64,000 nucleotides of DNA from Rhodocollybia butyracea (Eukaryota; Basidiomycota; Agaricomycetes; Agaricales; Omphalotaceae). The notes below the pieces were generated by a model. The model was given only the letters and a program-made list of their open reading frames with translations, was not told the DNA's origin and did no database searches. The stretch lies in NCBI GenBank assembly GCA_015501585.1, contig JADNRY010000049.1, positions 186,001-250,000 on the forward strand. The letters run 5' to 3'. The stretch's first letter is position 1. Every line of letters begins with the position of its first letter. Below are positions 32,636 to 44,397 of the stretch, piece by piece. A program made the position numbers and the translations under genes.

Positions 32636-33374
32636 ACAGGTTACAAGAGTGGTAGATTTATTTAAACCAAGTTTAAACTGGTTAGATTGGTATGTAGACT
32701 TGAAACTGGTTACCAGTTCAATATTTATTCACAATTAACTGCAATCTAGCAGTTCAAACCAGTTGAGCTGACAGTTTAATCAGTTTAAACTAGGTATAAA
32801 GTACTGTGAATGATTCTCTATTACAGTACTACAGTTTAAACTAGTTAAACTGAAATATGATTGTAACCATGTCAGTTTAAACTGAGGTCATTGTATTTTA
32901 TATGATAATTCCTCAAAAAATCGAGTTTTGAGGGAAAATCAATAAAGATCAGTGTATACCATCGCATCTGGTGCCATATAAATGGTTCTTGGACACGGAT
33001 CGAGTGCATACTATGTTGGAGAGTATACCTACCGAGGTTTAAGGTCCTACCTGCGCTTAGACACTCATTATTAGTATTTAATTCCTCAAAAATGCGAATT
33101 TTGATGGTTACTCACCATTGATCACTCCATGTACATATTCCTGCCCACATATTGTCAAATATAACACCTGGAGGGCGTAGCTAGTATACTACAGCACTCA
33201 AATATGTATTACTGACCTCAGACCTTGAGAAGCCATGCCATTACTGAGCCCAACTTCGACTCAACACCACCTGTATGTAATCATATATTTCCCTATTTGG
33301 TCATACAGCTTTGACCTCCTCCGGCCTAGAGCGGGCAATTACAGCCTATTCTCTCCATAAAATGTTCTGATTTC

Positions 33375-34411
33375 GCTTCAGGCATATATATATTATGCAG
33401 AGACCATGCCTGTACCACTAGTAGTATATTAAACATCCCTACTTTTATTTCGATTTGTTACAACACAGCCACAGACCCAAACATCGAAGTAGTGCTACTA
33501 TTACACCATATACCTGCTTTAATTTTGCTTTAGGTGCCTACTGTACATCTATAAATACTGTCTAGACTGCTATTAGGTAGAATACCCATGCATAAACAAG
33601 CTTTTAGGCCGCTTTGCTGGCATTCTAAATATGGTAATAAAACAGCTTTGACCGCAGCTATCGCTGTAATTTCGCTTCAGGGACCTATTATATATGTAAA
33701 GATACTATCTACACTCTTATAGGGCAGAATATCCATGTAGAAGCAGGCTTTTTAGGCCGCTTTTACTGTTTTGATGGCATTACCCAATTTGGTAATGCTC
33801 AGCCAGCTTTGACCGAACGTCATCTAGATTTTTTAATGTAATCCATCCCCTTATAGTGCCTAATCCACCTCGGAGTAGTGCTCAAATATTAATACATTAT
33901 ATATAGTCTTTTTTGGGCTAGCTACCATCCCAGAAATTGCCTAAATAGGCCCGTAAATAACCTATTTTCATCCAGCCACCCAACAGCTGCAACAAACGAG
34001 TCACATGACTTCATCAAATGCGAACACAGAGGGATTAAAATGCCCCTACACTCTTACTGTACAGTAGCTTACTGGGTTTATTATCATAATCTCCACAACA
34101 GGTACTGGGGGTATTTAAATAATGCTACTGCAATGGGTGTGATTTAAGCAATGCCTCGTAGAGGCTTTACAGGCCCGGATTCACGTAGGTGCCAAAAGAA
34201 TTGGCTCCAACATGATATGTCCCCACACAACCCTCCCCATCCTAGTACCTCCCATAATTCCAGCAGAACAGCTAATTTTACTTGCGAAACATTAACAAAT
34301 AGTATAGATTAAAATAGAATGCAATTTATTGATACCATCACAAAATTTCCTAATGGAGATCTGCAAAGTTAGAAGTTAGGTGAAAAATGCCCTAAAATCC
34401 CCTCTCTAGAA
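33375..34411. repeat. Diverged tandem units, no gene seen
   Basis: Phrases such as TTTCGCTTCAGG, GCAGAATATCCATG, TTTTAGGCCGCTTT and CAGCTTTGACCG recur about every 145-155 bp at roughly 33370, 33525 and 33670, indicating three decayed tandem units. The remainder up to 34411 shows only scattered partial matches (AGTAGTGCT) and no coding sequence. Confidence 0.5.
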
Positions 34412-34442
34412 ATGCCAAGTTTTACTTATGTAAGAACTCAGA

Positions 34443-34706
34443 ATGAGCCTGGAACTCAAATGTCCTATATGCCCTCAGACCTTTACAAGACCTGGTGGTT
34501 GGGACAAGCACATAAAACAGAGGCAAGATTCTGCCCATCAGAAGGAACATTCAAGGCAAATTGCCAGCCAGATGACTATGATCTCAAAAACTGTGCAAAG
34601 AGTAGAAGCACATCACAGTGCCATGCTGTCTCGCCAAGTTGGTCGAGCACAGCCTCAGGCTTTGCAACAGCCTGACTCTGACTTACTAGATTCCAACACT
34701 ATGCAT
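34443..34706 (+). pseudogene. C2H2-type zinc finger fragment, probably the N-terminus of a transposase gene
   Basis: The frame from ATG 34443 contains LKCPICPQTFTRPGGWDKHI with a second His eight or so residues later (C-x2-C-x12-H-x8-H), followed by a Gln/Ser-rich helix. Such single N-terminal fingers are usual in basidiomycete Tnp2/Plavaka-type transposases, which is my inference for its origin. At 34707 the frame runs into a foldback element and ends after about 14 more codons. Confidence 0.5.
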
Positions 34707-35032
34707 CAGGAAAAGCTGTTTTGCCTAGGTGACCCCAGAGTGGCCTGAAGCAAACTAGATGACCTATGGATCCTATGGCATCCTAGGAATTTGGGCTCAT
34801 CCCTTGTTAGTCAAGGCTCTTGAGGATTCCCCAGTGTATCCAAGGGTATCCTAGGAAGCCCCAGGACAACTTTGGGAACATCTGGGCAAACCTGGGCAAA
34901 CCCAGGGGCCTGCCCTGGGTTTGCCTAGGATACCCTAGGGAATCCTCAAGAGCCTTGACTGGCAAGGGACGAGCCCAAATTCCGAGGATGCCATAGGATT
35001 CATAGGTCACCTAGTTTGCTTTAGGCCACTCT
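34707..35032. mobile_element. CAGGAAAA foldback element, right end truncated
   Basis: The left arm starts CAGGAAAAGCTGTTTTGCC after AT, and the right arm mirrors it but stops within GGCCACTCT before the terminal bases. The sequence is about 90 percent like 24041-24417 over the shared arms, with a different centre. Confidence 0.8.
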
Positions 35033-35454
35033 GCACTACGAGGAATTGACCATTTGCACAGCCCGAAAATGCGAGGATTATGCCAAGTAAATGTACAAAT
35101 TACTCAGCATACAATCACATTTGTTCCCAGGTAGAAAATAATGTGTTTTTTTTAAATTATCAAACCGCGAAAGAGGCACAAATCTTTAATAAACGCTCAG
35201 TTCAATTGCAATTATAAAATTTTATATAATTCCTAGCAGATGTTGTTAAAAATCCTCAATTCATACTCAGCGTTGAAATCTTAAATATTCCTGACTTATG
35301 CGCAGTGTGAAAAATATGAGAACTTATAAAAAAAGCCTGCTGAGAAAATTTATGCGGACGTCACAACAAGGTGCCGTCGCACAGTCAAGGCGTCACGTCG
35401 TCATGACGTCGCGACCTCAAGACAGTCACTGGTGTGATGTCATGACATCGAGAG
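35033..35454. other. No gene recognised
   Basis: AT-rich sequence followed by a stretch with many GTCGCGAC, CATGACGTC and TCATGACATCG-like dyads (35350-35450). No coding sequence is supported. Confidence 0.4.
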
Positions 35455-35585
35455 AGAGGGGGGTAGCATGGACCATACCAGCTGGACGTTGCATGTCAGC
35501 TTATGCTTGATGTCGGGCACGGGCCTCCTGTTCCTTGTGAGTTCCACAGTCACAAACTGAGAACTGAGAGAAAGTCTTTGGTGTG
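35455..35585. repeat. Dispersed repeat, copy 1
   Basis: GAGAGAGG, TACCAGCTGGACGTTGCA, GTTCCACAG and CACAAACTGAGAACTGAGAG occur in the same order and spacing as at 51985-52105. Its nature is unknown; an LTR or MITE fragment is possible. Confidence 0.6.
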
Positions 35586-37179
35586 GACCCGATAGTAGTC
35601 AAACAGGAATCTTGCAGAAATCTACACAGAAAATCATCCAACAGTACTTGAGCTGGGCTGGCAATTGAATAAGAACCAGGCAGGAAACCATAATCAGATA
35701 AGCACTGACATGCAGCAGCCAACCCCCATGTTCAACAGACATTGTTGACGCAAGTACACTAGACAAAGATGCCCGTTGCAGCCTAACGATGCATGACATT
35801 TGTCAGCATTTGTCTTCTACTGCCAGCCTGCAGATGCAACGCTGGTGCCCTCATGTATCAGCTACAGTGATTTAGCCCAAGCTGGCGCAAAGGTCAATAA
35901 GAAAAACTGGTATACCTATACATAGAAACAGGGAAATGAAGCGACGAAGGAGGACAGAGCAGGAAAAACTATAGCTATAGCCAAAGTAAAGGCTGCCACC
36001 GAAAAGTAATTGAGCCCAGTGAACTGGTATTTTCAACTGGTAGATGAACTGAGAAAACTGGTCGATATGAAACATGAAAATCAAGCACAGTACTGTACAA
36101 TTATCAGAGGTTAAGTGAAAGGATTACATCAGTGGATTACTTTGAGACGAGGGGGGAAGAAGCAGAACTCAAGGGGAGGGAGTGTACGGAGAGGGAGGGG
36201 CAGGGGGAGAGTGACAAAGAGAAGGAGAAGGGGATGATGGGGTGAGGCTGATGCATGGCGGCAGAGTTTGTTTGCATTTCAAACATACACTCAAAGTAGG
36301 GAAGACATGCTGGGGCTCCTGGGTGCGGCGGGTGAGGAGGGAGTCTGTGTATTATGAGAAAAGGGTTGCGCAGCTTGGGCACTTTCTGAAATATAGGGGA
36401 TATTTGGTGTCATGTATCATCGGCAGGAGCATCCCAATGATGGGGAATGCCTGCGATGAATCCAACAGCACAGCCACGAGTAATTGTTACTGATGGTGTG
36501 TCGGGAGGTTAAGTAATGGTACCATCTGTCTGATCAAGCCATCTGTGTGCACAAGTTCCATTGAAAAGTTGTAGCTTTGTCCTTGTCCTGACCTAGCAGT
36601 AGACGTGCCAAAGAAAACGTCTCATGTGCACTTTTGAATTGCGTTGCGGATGAGTGACAGGGAGTTGTTCATCGTCCAAATCTCCATGCCTTTGAAAGTC
36701 CCAAGTGCAGGTGAGGATGTGCATAAGCAGCCTCGGTCTTGGAATGACGATGGCAGTTAGCAGGCCATTTGGTCATTCTGAACGGGGAGTTGTTTGTCAT
36801 CAAAATCTCCCTGTCTTTGATTTTAGCGACTCTTAGGGGGATTTTTTTTGTAAGTTCCAAGTGCAAGTGAGGATGTGCATAAGAGATACTAAACCAGGCA
36901 CACTGCTTGAAAATGACATGTTTGCTTATCCCGGGAGAATAGTCTCTAGATATTACTAGTCAACTTATGAGAGTATAACCCAAGGAGGCATCACTTTTGA
37001 TTCCCCTTCCTACAAGTTTGTTCTCGCAGTGAAGCCATATCCTTTCTCAAGACGATTGTTTCCCATTATAGCTACAATTATGGTCAAGTCTTTCTTCTCC
37101 GCAACACCCCGTTCTATTCAGGCCATCTCGTCTTGTTCTTGCTGCCCCATCGTTATCTTATTCGACTCGAATAGATACC
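35586..37179. other. No gene recognised
   Basis: Contains a purine-rich tract (about 36145-36240) and a directly repeated phrase of about 65 bp (AAATCTCC-x-TGCCTTTGA and GTGAGGATGTGCATAAG) near 36675 and 36805. No convincing gene was found. Confidence 0.4.
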
Positions 37180-37611
37180 TCTCTACCCTCCTAACACGTG
37201 GCTTGTCCTCACTCACTCATATCAAACTCAACCCTGAGAGCCTTTCCAACCTGGAGCACTGTTTCCTCCTACCCACTCTCTTATCCAATTGGAACCCACC
37301 CTCACTGTCCTACCTCTCATACAAGTAATCTCAATTTTGATTCCTTGTCTATTATCTCGACCAATTGAAATCCACCCTCCTGTCCCACCTCTCATCCAAG
37401 TCCCAATTTTGATTCCTCATTCTACTATCTCGGATAGATAGCTCCCTACCCTCCAAACAAGTGGCTCATCCTCACATCCAACTCAACCCCGAGAGCCTTT
37501 CCAACTTGAAGCGCCACTTCCTTTTACCACTCTCTTATCCAATCGAAACCCACCCTCCCTGTCCCATCTCTCATCCAAGCTGTCCCAATTCTGATTCCCC
37601 GTCTGCTATCA
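37180..37611 (+). repeat. Tandem repeat of about 263 bp, roughly 1.6 copies
   Basis: The phrases CTACCCTCC, GAGAGCCTTTCCAAC, CACTCTCTTATCCAAT and CCCAATTTTGATTCC recur at the same spacing from about 37182 and again from about 37446. The strand is pyrimidine-rich. It ends just upstream of the GIY-YIG remnant, so it may be its promoter region. Confidence 0.65.
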
Positions 37612-37719
37612 ATGACTTGATGGCCGTGTCATGTCTTACAGGAGCTTTTTCGACGCCGTAGCCTTCGCACAATCTCTGCCACAGATGGCTTGGGAATCAT
37701 TTAAATTCTATTCGAAGGG

Positions 37720-38110
37720 GTGACCGCAGGGGGGGACTGGATTGTCAAGATTGGGATGACGATAGATTTCTATCAGAGACTCGCTGAGCATGACCGAGTT
37801 TGTCCAAACCCAGCGCAGGTGCCAATAAACACTGTACCAGTAAATTTCCGGCGGCGCCAGGGTACGTGGATTTTCTTCCAATCTTTTTTTTGTTTGTTTG
37901 TTTTTGCGGTGCTACCCCCCTCTTCAATCTAGAAGCGCTGTTTCATTTATACGTCAAAAACCTCTGCATCAACCAACTTTGCATGCTGTGCCAATATTGT
38001 ACGTTTTTCAATTTCCTTTGCCTATCCTCTGTTCACCATTTGTCAGGCCAACAAAGACATGCGGAGTTGTTTAAGCTGGCTCCTAGCCAGGTCTTAATGG
38101 TCTTATATAC
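37720..38110 (+). pseudogene. T5orf172-type GIY-YIG nuclease gene, probably decayed
   Basis: The first exon-like segment encodes GGDWIVKIGMTIDFYQRLAEH and CPNPA, the conserved KIGMT-x(n)-R core of T5orf172 domains. After an apparent intron, EALFHLYVKNLCINQLCMLCQYC (about 37933-38000) corresponds to the next conserved helix and zinc-like Cys pair. A further segment, KRHAELFKLAPSQ-like (38043-38090), corresponds to the conserved His-Glu-Phe block. No start codon or complete N-terminal GIY part is evident upstream. The order of three blocks supports a real gene ancestry, more complete than the copy at 5204-5600. Confidence 0.55.
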
Positions 38111-38245
38111 TCATAGCCTTCTTTCCTAGTAGTTGTATCATAGATATATCGTAACTACATTTTGATCGTCCATATGTATCGCTTTGCCCGCTAGCAATTC
38201 GGATATCTTTCCACGTGATTGTAAAGCTTTTTTTTAATTATATCG

Positions 38246-38593
38246 TGTTGGAACTAAGAGACACGTTAGTACGTAGTACAACTAAGCTCAGCCAGAAGTG
38301 ATGAAGGCTAAATCATATTACCATACCTAAGAGACACGTTAGTACGTAGTACAACTAAGCTATAGGTATAGTGTGAGCATAAATGGCATAAAGCATAAGT
38401 ATAACAGACATACCTCAGCCAGAAGTGATGAAGGCTGAGGAAAAGAAGGGAACGTCGATATGTACAGTATAAGTAGAAATCCGTATCAATGAAATAAAAG
38501 TTAAAACAAATGATAAGAACTCGGGTCTGATATCTACTTGGTATTGGAGCTGTACATACCGGCGGCCATATACCGCGGACCAAATATCCAACA
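38246..38593 (-). repeat. 3' LTR of the Copia element
   Basis: This 348-bp LTR contains two internal direct repeats (a GACACGTTAGTACGTAG block and a CAGCCAGAAGTGATGAAGG block, each present twice). Confidence 0.94.
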
Positions 38594-38600
38594 CTCCCCC

Positions 38601-41600
38601 TCAACGAGAATGCATTGGGACAAGTCCCAGTAGTCGAGTTGCCTGTCGATGAGTTTCACCATCAAGAGCTTTGGTGAATATGTCGGCAACATTATCCCTA
38701 AAAGCAACAACAGCTGTCTGAATATCACCGCAATGAACCGTTTCACAAATCCAGTGGTGGTGAATTTTGATATGTTTGTTTGCATTAGTGACTTGGTCGG
38801 AATTAATGTTCTTCAAAGCCAAAGATGAATCAACAAACATCTGAGTTGGCTCAGGTTGAGTGAAGTCGAGTTCCTGGAGAAGGGAGCGGAACCAAACAAC
38901 TTCCCTACCACAAGATCCAGCTACATAATATTCGGCTTCACTGGTGGAAGTCGCAACAGCAGTCTGTTTCCTCGTATACCAGGAAAAACAACCTGTACCG
39001 AAAGTGAGGGCGGCGCCAGACACCGAACGACCATGTTCAAGGTGATCAACAAAGTTGGAGTTGGTATAGGCAAAGAAAAGGAGTGACTTGCCACCAAGGA
39101 TGAGGAGGAAGTCAACAGTCCCCTTCAAATAGCAAATAATCTGTTTCACTGCTTTCCAGTGGATATGACTGGGATTATGCATGAACTGCGCTACTTGTTG
39201 GGTGCTGCAAGTGATGTCCGGGCGCGTTCGAGTGGAGGCGTGCATGAGAGAACCAACACCTTCAGCGTAGGGCACCAAGCGCATCTCTCTCTGCTCAGGA
39301 GAATCATCAGAAGGACAATCAGCTTTGGACAATACCGTCTTTTCCATGGGTGTTCCAACGGGGTGAGCATCATCGAGTTGGAAACGCGAAATGAGAGACA
39401 AGATGTAGGAACATTGGGAAAAGGAAATGGTTCGAGCAGATCTATCACGAGTAACAGTCATACCCAAAAATTGAGAGATCTCCCCCTTATCCGAGATATC
39501 AAAATGAGTACGGAACTCATCCTTGAATCAAATAATCTGTAGAATGGAGGAACCAAAGAGAGCTAGATCATCAATGTGAGTTGCAATGATGATTATTGCA
39601 TCGGAAGAACAACAAAAGAAGACACAAGGATCAGAAATGCAAACCTGAAAGCCAAGTTCAACCAAAACACTTTTTAGTTTCTCATACCAGAGAAAACCAG
39701 ACTGCTTAAGTCCATAGAGTGCATTGTTAAGCTTCCAAACCCACAAATCCTTTCCTCTGACTGCAAATCCGGGCGGTTGCTTCACATACGTTGGCTGGTC
39801 ATCAGGGATGGTGCTATTAAGATAAGCAGATTTCACATCAATGACATGAATTTCCCAATCCTGGATGGCCGCTATGGTTGCAATACCACGAATGGATTCA
39901 ATATGAGCAGTCGGAGCATGGATATCGATAAAGTCAATACCCGGAATGTGGGTAAAACCCTGAGCTACAAGTTGAGCTCGGTAGACCTCAATGGCCTGAG
40001 TGTCGGCATTGCGCTTAATAGCGAAGACCCAGCGCGTCACGGTCAGGAGGTGGTGGAATGAGAGAGTAAGTCCCAGTCTCCAAGAGCTGGTTAAGCTCAT
40101 AATGACAAGTGGCTTCCCACTCTGCATGATTGGGAGAGTTGAGGAGCCTGCGAAACGTTGAATGGAATTTCACCACTCAAGATATGAGCCAGTTCAGGCA
40201 TCTCCCCCTCATCCCCGCTATCATCCATATCAAGCTCAACATGCGGAGGAATATCCTCATCAATCTGTGGCTGGACTTCTGCTCTCGCATGAGAGCGAGT
40301 CTTAGCAGGTGTAGCATCAGATAGAGATGTCCACGAGTCCGGATCCAAGTATACTTGGATCCGGAGCGCAAGTACTTGTGGCCTAAAAGGCCTGACTCGT
40401 GGGAAACGGGTCACTGACTCGCAAGTATTATCTGCAAGTACTTGCGGGTCTCACAAGTACTTGTGGATCTGCACACTAATCAAGTAGTTACAGCTATATT
40501 CACAAGTATTTACCATTATTTACTTGCATACAGTGATTGTACAGTGTATAATGCTATTAAAAACCTGTACTTTACTTGTTACACTAATTTCATACTATGG
40601 TATGAAGTAAAAATGTACTGACAGTTAGGCTTTGGATTGTAGACAGCCTACGGCGATTGGGCGCTAAAATAAGCGCTCAGTCGCTGTGAGCTGTCTACAA
40701 CCTCAAACATGTGTGGCAGTACTTGATAAGTACTATAATAAATATGATACTATTAATTACTGTAAGTTTTGATCACCAACAACAAATATATGAGTTCATA
40801 TTGCTTGCACAAGTCACACAAGTACTTGCAAGTCAACCGAAAATTGCAAATGTCTGACTTGTGACCCGCGCCTGACCCGTGGGAAACGGATCCTGGGATC
40901 CGCGAGTCACATACTTGCGGGTTTTCCCACGGATCTTACCTGCAAGTACTTGTGAAGACTTGGACTCGTGGACATCTCTAGCATCAGAAGGGATGCCGGG
41001 ATTAGGACGAGGGGCACGGGGTGGAGGAGTAGCAGGAGGAACAGGAACAGGAGGGTCAGGTGGGAGAGCGGATGGAGCGGTTATAGGGGAAAAACTCATC
41101 GTCATCTTTATAAGTAGGATTTTTGAGAGACAAATAATCATAGGACTCCCCTGCGGCGCTCAAAAGTCCATCTCCATTAGTGTTGTCATCAAACTTCGCA
41201 GAGATTGCTGAACGTACACCTTTACCTGGCGTGTACACATAGTACGCCACCCGAGTCTCGTCGAAACCTAGTAAAATACCAGGAGTACCATGAGCGTCAA
41301 GTTTATGCTCCTGCGAGTTGTTGTATACCCAAACTTTACATCCAAAAGAATGCAATTTTCGACGGTCAGGGTGCTTCTTGTACCAGAGATGATAGGGTGT
41401 CTCCCCTTTAGGTAGAGGACTAGCATAAGTCCGGGCACGGATATTAAGAATGTACCAGACAGCGTAGCCCCACATAGAGAGAGGAAGTTGAGAGTGAATA
41501 AGGATAGTGCGTACCCGGTCAAAAATTGTACCATTGAGGCGCTCAGAACAGCCGTCCTGTTCAAGAGTGTAAGGAGCGGTCTTTTCCCAGCGGATACCGT

Positions 41601-43623
41601 GCTTCTTCATCCAATCGCGCCACTCGTTGGTTATATATTCCCCACCATTGTCAGTGTGGAAAACCTTCAACTTTTTGCTGGTTACCTTCTCTACTTTGAC
41701 TAACCACTGCTTAAAAGCAGTAAAAGGATCACTCTTGCGGCGAAGCAAGTAACCCCAAGCCATACAGGAGCAATCATCAAGAAACGTGATGAGATACCCC
41801 ATGCCGGTCGTGGTCAAGACCGGAGCTGGTCCCCAAAGATCTGAGTGAACTAGGCCCAGTGGCTCTGAAGCTCTAGAGTTCGATTCAGGAGGGCACGCAT
41901 GGGTGAACTTTCCCTGCACGCAGGCATCACAGACAGGGGGTTCTGCAGCCAATTCTGAGGCCATAAGTTTCATGGTCATCCCCTCAAGCGTACCCAAATG
42001 GTACAAGTCACAACAAGCGGGATAGTTCAAATGCCCAAGCTCGTTATGAAGCTGAACCAGTTTGGAGTAAAGCAGAGGTTTGTCCGAGGTGGAAGATGTA
42101 AACGCAGAGGTGGAGGGAGCAGAGTCAAGGTGATAAAGTCGAGAATCATCCTTTGTTCCAGTGAAAACAACATCCTCCTCATCAATAAGGCGCTGGATAA
42201 AAGTACCAGCATCATCCTTACTGAATGTTACACATTTCCCTGCACCGAAGACAGTATAACACTTAGCTTCGTCAAGTCGGGAAACAGAAATGAGGGTAGG
42301 AGAGGAGTCAGGAACGAAAGCAGTGTCCTTCAGATTGAGATGGACAAGTTGACGATGGCGACAACGCGCAAGAAAAACGGCTATACCTCGACCCACAATC
42401 TTCATAGTACCATGACCAAATCCAGTAACCTTCTGCGAAATGGCTGGATGGTGGAAAGACGTGAAGTTGGCACGAACAGAATGAATGTGAGACATAGTAC
42501 CAGAGTCGATAATGATGGGAGGCCTATCGGCAGTAGTACCAGCTGGATACACTGACTCAGACATAGGCTGGAAGGAATTCACATTTGTAGAAGTCTCGGT
42601 CACCGGGTAAGCAGAGAAATTGATAATATTGGCGCCTGAAGAAGATTCTACGAAATGTGATGAGGTAGACTGCTCAGTTTCACCTCCTCCCCCACTATCC
42701 ACATGGTGGGCTTTCTCTTTGCCCTTCTTCTTATTTTTCCCCTTTCTGTTACCTCCCTTAGCCTCCATAGCATGTTTCCCACCACCGGGCTTACGGCAAA
42801 AATCCTTGGTGTGACCGGGAGTGTGGCAGTTGACACAATAATGATCTCCACGGGCCGCATAGGAGCGTTCAAGCACAGCGATGGTGGCTTCTATGTTCGA
42901 CATGCCGGAATTAGAGTTCTTGTCGGGATGAGCCGAACGGTAAGAACCTAAAATCTGTTGGACAGTCGACTCAAGAGTAGTGCTGGAGGTGAGAGAGAAA
43001 CTGCGGATCCAGGTGTGCCAAGACCCGGTCGCACCTTCCTCATTGGGGAGAGTAGTGACAAGAATAGCAGAGGCAAACCCTTCCTCCTCAACATACCCAG
43101 CTTTCCGGATATCCTGCAGAGCGGATTCAAAACCCTGAAGATGGGTGGACAAAGAATCAAAGCTATGCTGGAGCGGAAGTCGGCAGGTGAATCGGGAGAA
43201 GAACATCATGATGAGACCAGAACCCTGAGGACCATAAGTACCCGAAAGTCGTTTATAGGCGGCGGCGCTCGTAAGACCTTCTACCATGCTGACCATGCTC
43301 TCAGAGATACACTGGAGAAGCATGTTCATCATATAAGAATCCATCCGTTGCCAGATAAGATACTTAGTGTCGGTATCAGAAGGACAAACAAGTGCGCCCG
43401 ACAAAATAGACTGACATCCTACTGTGCGAGCACCAGCGAGGAAGATGGCAGACCAAGACAAAAAATTTGTTTTACCTTTGAGCTTAGTGTCACAAAGGAA
43501 GAGCGAATTTCCACCACTAGGGATGGTCCAATCACTCGGAATAGTCGGCGCGGTCATAGTGGTCTGTGTACTCAAAGTAGTCTGAGTAGGTTGGGTAGTA
43601 GGAGCGGAAGGGGTAGTAGACAT
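38601..43623 (-). pseudogene. Copia Gag-Pol polyprotein, frameshifted and interrupted
   Basis: From ATG 43623 an open frame of 855 codons encodes gag (residues 1-250) and a CCHC knuckle (CVNCHTPGHTKDFC, about 264-277). The protease has IIIDSG (about 374) and the integrase zinc module has HNELGHLN with CDACVQGK (527-570). The integrase core has Asp in HSDLWGP (596), Asp in HTDNGGEYI (659) and Glu in CSERLNGT (695). Frameshifts near 41090, 40110 and 39480-39530 break the path. Beyond a MITE at 40322-40980, RT follows with VIDVKSAYLNS, PPGFA, LYGLKQS and THIDDLALF (HIDD for the usual YVDD). RNase H has ARTRPDI, TSTSEAEY and KHIKIHHHWI. All domains are present, so decay is recent, but the copy cannot make an intact polyprotein. 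Confidence 0.92.
40322..40980. mobile_element. hAT-type MITE (TAGAGATGTCCACGAGTCC ends), copy 1
   Basis: The terminal inverted repeats are TAGAGATGTCCACGAGTCC, with the 8-bp duplication GCATCAGA at 40314-40321 and 40981-40988. Inner parts are rich in CAAGTACTTG palindromes and the phrase GACTCGTGGGAAACGG. The centre is a hairpin (GGATTGTAGACAGCCTACGG at 40633, partner ending near 40702) with a GCGCTAAAATAAGCGC tip. It is non-coding and inserted in the Copia coding region. A second copy is at 62560-63244. Confidence 0.93.
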
Positions 43624-43722
43624 CAATAGAGACGAGGGTTATGCGGGAAGAGAAGATAAAAGATTTGATTCTGGTAATCACTATAAGGCTGGCTGTATCA
43701 GGCGGACTCGGGGCCCATAACC

Positions 43723-44070
43723 TGTTGGAACTAAGAGACACATTAGTACGTAGTACAACTAAGCTCAGCCAGAAGTGATGAAGGCTAAATCATATTACCA
43801 TACCTAAGAGACACGTTAGTACGTAGTACAACTAAGCTATAGGTATAGTGTGAGCATAAATGGCATAAAGCATAAGTATAACAGACATACCTCAGCCAGA
43901 AGTGATGAAGGCTGAGGAAAAGAAGGGAACGTCGATATGTACAGTATAAGTAGAAATCTGTATCAATGAAATAAAAGTTAAAACAAATGATAAGAACTTG
44001 GGTCTGATATCTACTTGGTATTGGAGCTGTACATACCAGCAGCCATATACCACAGACTGAATATCCAACA
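43723..44070 (-). repeat. 5' LTR of the Copia element
   Basis: This 348-bp LTR has lost most of the CpG dinucleotides that are kept in the 3' LTR. The inner flank on the minus strand starts GGTTATGGGCCCC, a possible primer-binding site. Confidence 0.94.
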
Positions 44071-44397
44071 TATTGTGCTCTCATACATACATCGGCAAAA
44101 GAGGGCCAACGTCGGCACATCATGATTTAACATATCAATTCAATTGAGATGTAACAGCGATAAGTTGCAACTCAAGTATACAACTATACAATACCATTGC
44201 TATGGAATCATAATTATATCCAAGCTTTCAATTTCATTGCTCAGACGATGTCAACGGCAACTATTACATGAACCAATGAATATGTAGAGGAACCAACGCT
44301 ACCCGCAACACCAGTAGCACACACCCTCTATTATCCCAGAACCCTCATCGACATACATGGCACAAACAGCGGCAATGCTAACCCAGAACCAATTAGC

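Larger units (their letters stand above)
29933..33374. mobile_element. Long foldback element A
   Basis: The outer arms (29933 to about 30415 and about 32890 to 33374) are inverted copies roughly 480 bp long with only a few mismatches, beginning GAAATCAGAACATTTT. Inside them, weaker inverted arms rich in GTTTAAAC phrases continue (about 31243-31320 and 32830-32890, perhaps 75 percent alike). A second foldback (B) with a solo LTR sits within the left arm. The central unique part, about 31560-32640, carries a possible small secreted protein. No flanking duplication was found, and the Gypsy sequence does not resume on the right. Confidence 0.75.
38246..44070 (-). mobile_element. Ty1/Copia retrotransposon with both LTRs
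   Basis: The 348-bp LTRs (38246-38593 and 43723-44070) begin TGTTGG and end CCAACA. The flanking 5-mers are TATCG (38241-38245) and TATTG (44071-44075), a target duplication with one CpG transition. The order on the minus strand is gag, protease, integrase, RT and RNase H, the Copia arrangement. A polypurine tract (GAGGGGGAG on the minus strand) abuts the 3' LTR at 38594. The nine differences between the LTRs are all at CpG sites. A hAT-type MITE interrupts the coding region at 40322-40980. Confidence 0.95.

Noticed and set aside
40879..41211. Glycine-rich plus-strand ORF
   Set aside because: It is the complement of the proline-rich linker of the Copia polyprotein and of a MITE end, with no independent support.
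42958..43629. Long plus-strand ORF of 223 codons
   Set aside because: It is a shadow of the Copia gag on the opposite strand, where zinc knuckle, protease and integrase motifs prove the coding direction.
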